A DNA stretch of 64,000 bases from JAFGGG01 sp964634205 (GTDB lineage: Bacteria; Spirochaetota; Spirochaetia; SZUA-6; RPPD01). Made by a program: the position numbers and the translations under genes. The stretch is taken from NCBI GenBank assembly GCA_964634205.1, contig CAZWKE010000004.1, forward strand, positions 1 to 64,000. Reading direction: 5' to 3'. Below are positions 59,517 through 64,000 of this stretch, piece after piece. How positions within the stretch are numbered: position 1 is the first letter of the stretch; each line of letters opens with the position of its first letter. The notes beneath the pieces are model-generated. The model saw only the letters and a list, made by a program, of their open reading frames with translations. It was not told the origin of the DNA and made no database searches.

Positions 59517-60728
59517 TCAGGATTGGGAAACCAGTTGTACCGAAAAGACCATGAGACCGCCGTTCCTGTTGACCTTCACGTTGACAATCTCCCCGGGCTT
59601 GTTGTCTTCCAACGCCGCGTACAGGTCCGCCAGTGAGGTAACCCTGTCGTTATCAACCTCGATAATAATATCACCACCGAGGTAGATGACGTTTCTGCGG
59701 TAACGCACGGCTTTGTTCTTGTCTCCCCCCCTTAGTCCGGCGCGTTCGGCCATTCCCCCCGGTGTGACCTCGGAAATAAGAATCCCTTCCTTTACAGGAA
59801 GTTTGGCATAGTCCACCAGGGCGGGGAACAGCTGCACCGGTACGATATCAAGGACACCCCGACTCACCTTTCCGTGTTGGATGAGCTCAGGGATGACCCG
59901 CCTGGCAATATCGATGGGGACCGCAAAGCCGATTCCTACCGATCCCCCGGACGGGGTATAAATGATCGTGTTGATACCGATCATCTGTCCTTTGGAATTA
60001 AGCAGGGGACCGCCCGAGTTGCCCGGGTTTATGGAGGCATCCGTCTGAATCATCTCCCGTACCACATAACTGGAGCTGAGTTTGATCGGCCTGCCCAGGC
60101 CGGAGACAATACCGGTGGTCAGCGTACGTTCCAGACCGAAGGGGTTCCCGATGGCCAGGACCTTCTGGCCCACCAGAAGATCGGCCGAGGTGCCCAAGGG
60201 AATGGGGGTAAGATGTTTACCTCGCGGATCGAATTTGATGATCGCCAGATCGTTCTCCGGATCAATCCCGACAACGGTGCCTTTGTGTTCCGTGCCGTCG
60301 GCCAGGGTGATATACAGTTTTTCCGCGTCCTTTACCACATGGTAATTGGTTAGGATATGGCCCTGTTGATCGAGGATGGACCCCGAACCCGTGCCTTCCT
60401 GGGGCACCGGCTCAAGAAAATAGTTGTATCCGTATGTCACGGAGGTGATGTTTACCACGCCTTGGTTTAACAGCTTATAAATCTGGATGTTTTCTTTTTC
60501 ATCCTGGGAAACGTCCGCAATGTCGAGAAGGGTGTTCCCCGTGGATTGGGCAAGCGGATTGGCGTCCGTCCGGTCATTTATCAGTCCGTTTGCCTCCTGA
60601 CCCGCGGCCCGGTTGTCCGTGCCGGCAAAGGGCAGGCGGATGAAACCGAAGAGGATCCCCAGTAAAATAAATCCCGCCAGACTTATACCCGCGGTAATGG
60701 CCAGGTGTTTTCTGCTGTAGAGTTTCAT
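59517..60728 (-). CDS. Trypsin-like serine protease of the HtrA/DegP family
   Basis: 403 residues. A single N-terminal membrane anchor (LAITAGISLAGFILLGILFG) places the protease in the periplasm. Catalytic triad in NYHVVKDAEK (His), ENDLAIIKFD (Asp) and NPGNSGGPLL (Ser); one PDZ domain follows (about 295-400; GILISEVTPGGMAERAGL, DIIIEVDNDRVTSLADL). Length and the single PDZ fit the DegS/HtrA group rather than DegP with two PDZ domains. It degrades misfolded envelope proteins. The ribosome-binding site is GGGAG and the gene diverges from the one at 61031. Confidence 0.93.
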   Translation of the reverse strand: MKLYSRKHLAITAGISLAGFILLGILFGFIRLPFAGTDNRAAGQEANGLINDRTDANPLAQSTGNTLLDIADVSQDEKENIQIYKLLNQGVVNITSVTYGYNYFLEPVPQEGTGSGSILDQQGHILTNYHVVKDAEKLYITLADGTEHKGTVVGIDPENDLAIIKFDPRGKHLTPIPLGTSADLLVGQKVLAIGNPFGLERTLTTGIVSGLGRPIKLSSSYVVREMIQTDASINPGNSGGPLLNSKGQMIGINTIIYTPSGGSVGIGFAVPIDIARRVIPELIQHGKVSRGVLDIVPVQLFPALVDYAKLPVKEGILISEVTPGGMAERAGLRGGDKNKAVRYRRNVIYLGGDIIIEVDNDRVTSLADLYAALEDNKPGEIVNVKVNRNGGLMVFSVQLVSQS

Positions 60729-60802
60729 GTGTATACTCCCGCTGTTTGTATAGAATGAATATACTAAGAAGCGGTTTTTATTTCCACTAGTAATCGGTTT
60801 TC

Positions 60803-60829
60803 GACGGTGATTTTATAAAAATCACCGTC
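60803..60829. repeat. Perfect 12-bp inverted repeat between divergent genes
   Basis: GACGGTGATTTT (60803-60814), 3-bp centre ATA, AAAATCACCGTC (60818-60829): perfect palindrome of 27 bp in the approximately 300-bp divergent region between the HtrA-like gene and the secreted-protein gene at 61031. No T-run follows on either strand, so an operator is more likely than a terminator. The stretch 60830-60975 shows nothing else apart from a short CGATC-containing repeat. Confidence 0.6.
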
Positions 60830-60975
60830 CATACCATTCCGATCAGACCGATTATGCCGCCGATCGGAAACGCCGGTGGGATAGCATATATTTTTAAAAT
60901 CCGTGATTACGCACATGGCCGGCATCTCCCCGGATTAAAGACAGTAATAAAAAACGGCTTGATTCACGGGTACGC

Positions 60976-61005
60976 TTGACAGTGCGTTCGGGCACGGCAT
61001 ATGAT
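60976..61005 (+). promoter_or_regulatory. Promoter of the secreted-protein gene at 61031
   Basis: Perfect TTGACA (60976-60981), 18-bp spacer, TATGAT (61000-61005, five of six). The -10 box covers the in-frame ATG near 61001, which therefore cannot be the start; the ATG at 61031 after AGGAGG is the right one. Confidence 0.6.
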
Positions 61006-61030
61006 GAAAAAAAGTATTGAGGAGGAAAAA

Positions 61031-61540
61031 ATGAAAGTAATAATTGGACTGCTTCAGCTTGTACTCTTTGCGGCCGTTTTTATCGCCCTCGGGGGAAGCG
61101 CGCTGCCCGCCGGGGGTTCGCCCGCGAACGTGGGAGTCAATGCGGCCGGGATTTCCGCACAGAGTACACTGCCCTGTGAATGGCAGGGCGACGTGTCAAA
61201 GCTTCCGGTCATCGGCACATGGATAAACAAGGATTATAATAACGACGGACGGTCGGGAATGGTGGAATATATCGCCGACTCCGACGGCACGATCAGTTAT
61301 CGCGCGTGTGATAACGCCGATGGTTCGGGCAATGTCTATAAGGGGAAGGTGAGTTACCGTAAGCGTTGGACCGATGAGCAGGGCAGGCAGTGCGGTAGAT
61401 GCACGGTGACCCTTGATTTCGGTATGTCATGGGAAACCCTGGACCGGGTGAGCAAAGACGGAAAAACACTTGAGGTGCAGTCCGGCGTAAAAACCATCGA
61501 TCCGAAAGGCCCCCGGTATTCGATTTATTATCGAAAATAA
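61031..61540 (+). CDS. Small exported protein, function unknown
   Basis: 169 residues from the ATG at 61031, which is preceded by GAGGAGG; the earlier ATG lies inside the promoter. Signal peptide 1-25 (LLQLVLFAAVFIALGGSA). The mature part is a beta-rich domain with G-x-W at LPVIGTWINKDYNNDG, then GMVEYIADSDGTISYRAC and DEQGRQCGRCTVTLDF, with four cysteines that could form disulfides. The G-x-W start is somewhat lipocalin-like, but the resemblance is weak. It is monocistronic, followed 40 bp later by the converging comM gene. Confidence 0.72.
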   Translation: MKVIIGLLQLVLFAAVFIALGGSALPAGGSPANVGVNAAGISAQSTLPCEWQGDVSKLPVIGTWINKDYNNDGRSGMVEYIADSDGTISYRACDNADGSGNVYKGKVSYRKRWTDEQGRQCGRCTVTLDFGMSWETLDRVSKDGKTLEVQSGVKTIDPKGPRYSIYYRK

Positions 61541-61580
61541 ACCGGGCGGTCGCGCCGATCATGACGGCCGGACGCGTTCA

Positions 61581-63137
61581 TTATCCGCATTCCCAGAAGA
61601 AGTTATCATCACCGTAACGCCGGTGCTGGACCGCCTCCAGGACATGTTCCTTGCCGATGGTATCCTTTTCTTCAAAATCCGCGATGGTGCGGGCTATCTT
61701 TACAATCGAGTGATAGGCCCGTGAAGACAGGCCGAGTTTGTCTACGGCTTTGCTTAACAGGGCGGCACTGTTGTCGTTCAAGGAACAAAACCGGTCTATA
61801 AGCCCCGGCGGAATTTGCGAGTTCCGGGAAAACCCGCAGCCGGCAAAACGTTCGCGCTGCAGGACGATAACGCGTTCCACCCGTGATTTTATCTGCTTAC
61901 TGGTTTCCTTCTCCCTGCCCGCGATTTGCATGCCGGTTACCGGTTTTACCGGGATGCGGATATCGATCCTGTCCAGGAGCGCGCCCCCGATTTTTTTCCA
62001 GTAACGGGACACCTCGCGCATCCCGCAGAGGCATACCTTGTCCTGCCTGCCGAGGTTGCCGCACGCACAGGGATTGCAGGCCAATACAAGCTGAAAGGAT
62101 GACGGGAACCAGACACTGAAACCGGCCCTGGCGATTATGACCTTTTCCTGTTCAATCGGTTCGCGCAGGCCCTGCAGAATATTCTTTTTAAACTCCGGGG
62201 CCTCATCCAGAAACAGTATACCGTGATGCGCCAGTGATACCTCTCCGGGTTTTAATAATTTTCCACCGCCCAGTATCCCTTCATTGGAGGCGCTGTGGTG
62301 GGGCATGCGCAGGGGCGTGTAGCTGATGAGGTCTGACTGGGGGGGAAGAAGCCCCGCTACCGAATGAATACGTGTAACCTCAACGGACTCTTGCCTGGAG
62401 AGCGCGGGAATAATGGTGGAAAGCCTCCTGGCACTCATGGTTTTTCCGCTTCCGGGCGGACCGAACATCAACAGGTGATGCCTGCCCGCCGCGGCGATTT
62501 CCAGGGCGCGTTTGAGCACCCACTGCCCCTTGATATCACAAAAGTCGCCGAGTTCGGCGGGGTCATAGAGCCGGGGAAGAGCCGGGGGGGAGTGGGGCGC
62601 CGCGGGTATGCCGGGTTCCGCTGTACGGGGATTCGCAAGAATGGCTGCGGCCGCACGCAAATCCTGGATTGCGTAAACCGTTCCCTTTCCCAGTACTTTG
62701 GCTTCACGAAGATTGTGATGCGGTACAAAAAAACAGCGGAAGCCCTCTTTAAGACCGGTCACCACTGCGGAAAGCACTCCACGGACCGGTTTTACCTTGC
62801 CCGCCAGGTTCAATTCACCGATGATGAGGATTTTCCCTTTGAATTGAAACCTTATCTGTGACGAAGCCGCAAGAATACCCAGGGCGATGGGGAGATCGAA
62901 ACTTGCGCCTTCCTTTTTTATATCCGCCGGGGCAAGATTCACCAGAATTCTGTCCGCCGGAAAGCGAAAACCGCTGTTTCTGATGGCCACCCTGACCCGT
63001 TCTTTGGCCTCTCTGACCGCACTGTCCGGCAGGCCGACAATATCGATACCGGGAAGGCCCCGCCGGATATCTATTTCAACCGAAACAATTCTGCCCTCAA
63101 TTCCAAGGGGGGTAAAGCTGGAAACTTCAGCGAACAT
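61581..63137 (-). CDS. comM: ComM/YifB-family magnesium-chelatase-like ATPase
   Basis: 518 residues. N-terminal Lon-protease-like fold (EVSSFTPLGIEGRIVSVEID, AVREAKERVRVAIRNSGF), then the AAA+ module: Walker A MFGPPGSGKTMSARRL, Walker B GILFLDEAPEFKKNIL, the cysteine cluster CNPCACGNLGRQDKVCLC and the C-terminal Mg-chelatase domain. In competent bacteria ComM is a branch-migration helicase that promotes recombination of incoming DNA. The ribosome-binding site is AAGGAG. It is divergent from the TM2 gene. Confidence 0.95.
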   Translation of the reverse strand: MFAEVSSFTPLGIEGRIVSVEIDIRRGLPGIDIVGLPDSAVREAKERVRVAIRNSGFRFPADRILVNLAPADIKKEGASFDLPIALGILAASSQIRFQFKGKILIIGELNLAGKVKPVRGVLSAVVTGLKEGFRCFFVPHHNLREAKVLGKGTVYAIQDLRAAAAILANPRTAEPGIPAAPHSPPALPRLYDPAELGDFCDIKGQWVLKRALEIAAAGRHHLLMFGPPGSGKTMSARRLSTIIPALSRQESVEVTRIHSVAGLLPPQSDLISYTPLRMPHHSASNEGILGGGKLLKPGEVSLAHHGILFLDEAPEFKKNILQGLREPIEQEKVIIARAGFSVWFPSSFQLVLACNPCACGNLGRQDKVCLCGMREVSRYWKKIGGALLDRIDIRIPVKPVTGMQIAGREKETSKQIKSRVERVIVLQRERFAGCGFSRNSQIPPGLIDRFCSLNDNSAALLSKAVDKLGLSSRAYHSIVKIARTIADFEEKDTIGKEHVLEAVQHRRYGDDNFFWECG

Positions 63138-63221
63138 ATTCTCTCCTTATCTAATAGTACGCGGAAATTGTGCGGATTGATTTTTGGGGGAGGCAAAAAA
63201 GTAGGGATTTTATCGGCTTCG

Positions 63222-63251
63222 GCGATTCTAAATGTTTACATTTAGAATCGC
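63222..63251. repeat. Perfect 13-bp inverted repeat between divergent genes
   Basis: GCGATTCTAAATG (63222-63234), 4-bp loop TTTA, CATTTAGAATCGC (63239-63251). Perfect palindrome in the 178-bp region between comM and the TM2 gene. Flanking copies of ATCGGCTT occur at 63212-63219 and 63255-63262. As for the palindrome at 60803, no T-run follows. Confidence 0.6.
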
Positions 63252-63315
63252 TGTATCGGCTTGCGGTTTTTTGATTTTTTACATACAATAGTGCTGATGA
63301 TTAAGGGGGCGGTGG

Positions 63316-63801
63316 TTGTATACCTTGGATAAAACCTATTTAATGTGGGCCCTTTCTTTTTTCTTTCCCGGCCTGCACCGTTTCTATCTTGGGAAAATAG
63401 GCAGCGGACTGCTGTACCTGTTTACCGGGGGGATGTTTTTTTTCGGTACTATTGTGGATTTTTTCAAACTGCCGCAGATGGTACGGGAAGCAAACCTGAA
63501 ATATGAATACCGTAAGGCGCTTAATTCGGGGGCGGTGAACTTTTCCCCGCGCCGCGGCGTAAAGCCGAAGGAAACCATTGAAAAAGTGATTTTGAAGACC
63601 GCCAAAAAAAATATGGGGCTGGCCACCCCCAGTCAGGTGGCCCTGGAAGGCGATATTCCTATTCAGGAAGCCAAGGATTATCTGGAGAAACTGGTAACCA
63701 AAGGTTTTGCTGAAATGAAGGTCAGAAAATCGGGCACGATCGTCTATTACTTCCCCGATCTTGCCGAACCGGCCGCAGACCATGATTTTGAGGATTTTTA
63801 A
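63316..63801 (+). CDS. TM2-domain membrane protein
   Basis: 161 residues, TTG start after AAGGGGGCGG; an in-frame TTG at 63325 is possible too. The N-terminal TM2 domain consists of two helices with a short turn (LMWALSFFFPGLHRFYLGKI and GLLYLFTGGMFFFGTIVDF), typical of this family. A C-terminal cytoplasmic helical/winged domain (about 85-161, LATPSQVALEGDIPIQEAKD) resembles a small winged-helix DNA-binding fold, but binding is unproven. Function unknown. Confidence 0.82.
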   Translation: MYTLDKTYLMWALSFFFPGLHRFYLGKIGSGLLYLFTGGMFFFGTIVDFFKLPQMVREANLKYEYRKALNSGAVNFSPRRGVKPKETIEKVILKTAKKNMGLATPSQVALEGDIPIQEAKDYLEKLVTKGFAEMKVRKSGTIVYYFPDLAEPAADHDFEDF

Positions 63802-63876
63802 GGAATGAGCGGTCCCGGTTTTTTCCATCATTCATATACGGCTTCTCCGAAGGGGCAGCCTGTCCGCTTGCGGCAG

Positions 63877-64000
63877 TCAACTGAAACGGTAATGCTTGCG
63901 CACAGCCTTCTTTATATCCCAAACGCAATCCAGTCCCTGCCGAAAAGTGACAAAATCCCCGGGCTTAATGGAATAGGTTTTCCCTTCGGCCAGAACCTCA
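63877..64000 (-). CDS. Cupin (DUF861-like) protein, C-terminal part
   Basis: Only the last 41 codons lie in the window; the gene enters from the right edge and ends at the TGA at 63879-63877. The peptide AEGKTYSIKPGDFVTFRQGL followed by DCVWDIKKAVRKHYRF is the last beta-hairpin of the cupin_3/DUF861 type (compare the usual GD-x-V-x-F-x-x-G, W-x-V and RKHYRF pattern). Small-molecule binding or an enzymatic role cannot be told from this part. Confidence 0.8.
   Translation of the reverse strand, partial: EVLAEGKTYSIKPGDFVTFRQGLDCVWDIKKAVRKHYRFS

Noticed and set aside
1..64000. CRISPR array, tRNA, rRNA or insertion sequence
   Set aside because: No spaced repeat array, no cloverleaf-like sequence and no transposase was recognised on either strand.

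Overview
The window looks like chromosome of a flagellated spirochaete (phylum Spirochaetota, Treponema-like), probably a free-living or environmental lineage. The main pointers are the run flgN-flgK-flgL-fliW-csrA followed by tsaB/tsaE, a chemotaxis operon using the CheX phosphatase together with CheD, a very large two-component and c-di-GMP repertoire, and several secreted or outer-membrane families of spirochaetal type. No rRNA, tRNA, CRISPR array, insertion sequence or prophage gene was seen. Assignments rest on reading motifs, not on database searches.

Layout. 1-2033 (minus): start of an MCP, a NarL-type regulator with a degenerate receiver, and a J-domain protein. 2179-9209 (plus): chemotaxis cluster cheR-cheB-cheA-cheX-cheY-cheD-mcp-REC, with no cheW. 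9206-13392: an HPt protein, a relic of a kinase, a REC-REC-kinase and a hybrid kinase. 13460-20602 (plus): the most unusual block. It holds a 7TM-PAS-HisKA_2 kinase with a sigma-70 region-4 domain fused at its C terminus, a membrane zinc-binding anti-sigma factor with a periplasmic CBM48-like domain, two lysine-tailed secreted paralogues, another exported protein, a beta-barrel protein, and a REC-PAS-PP2C phosphatase. 20606-24096 (minus): trxB, a GH3 glycosidase and a GNAT acetyltransferase. 24246-26764: a transglutaminase-like/TPR protein, then a structured leader, a 63-residue ORF and a strong terminator.

27073-38102 is visibly more GC-rich, especially from about 29 kb, and reads as an envelope-stress cassette, probably acquired. 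It carries an outer-membrane barrel, UppP, a secreted protein, a DUF347 membrane protein, a divergent OmpR/EnvZ-type pair, a lipoprotein, two LolD/MacB-type ATPases and an FtsX permease. Three promoter regions around this two-component system share TTTCAT repeated every 11 bp, which suggests the recognition sites of its regulator.

38551-42897 (plus): flagellar hook-filament junction operon ending in fliW-csrA. 43015-44113 (minus): tsaE-tsaB. 44229-45905: degenerate EAL protein with TPRs. 45909-51227 (minus): tightly overlapping murG-cvpA-holB-kinase-NtrC operon. 51294-53179: a second member of the secreted family found in the island, and a diguanylate cyclase. 53376-54410: an M48 peptidase. 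54434-60728 (minus): HtrA-like protease, uvrB, SH3 lipoprotein, DUF445 and DUF6765-like proteins. 61031-64000: a secreted protein, comM/yifB, a TM2 protein and the C terminus of a cupin.

Taken together the window is dominated by signal transduction (two-component, c-di-GMP, anti-sigma and CsrA) feeding motility and cell-envelope functions. The proposed kinase-sigma4 / anti-sigma / PP2C module and the TTTCAT regulon are the parts most worth testing.
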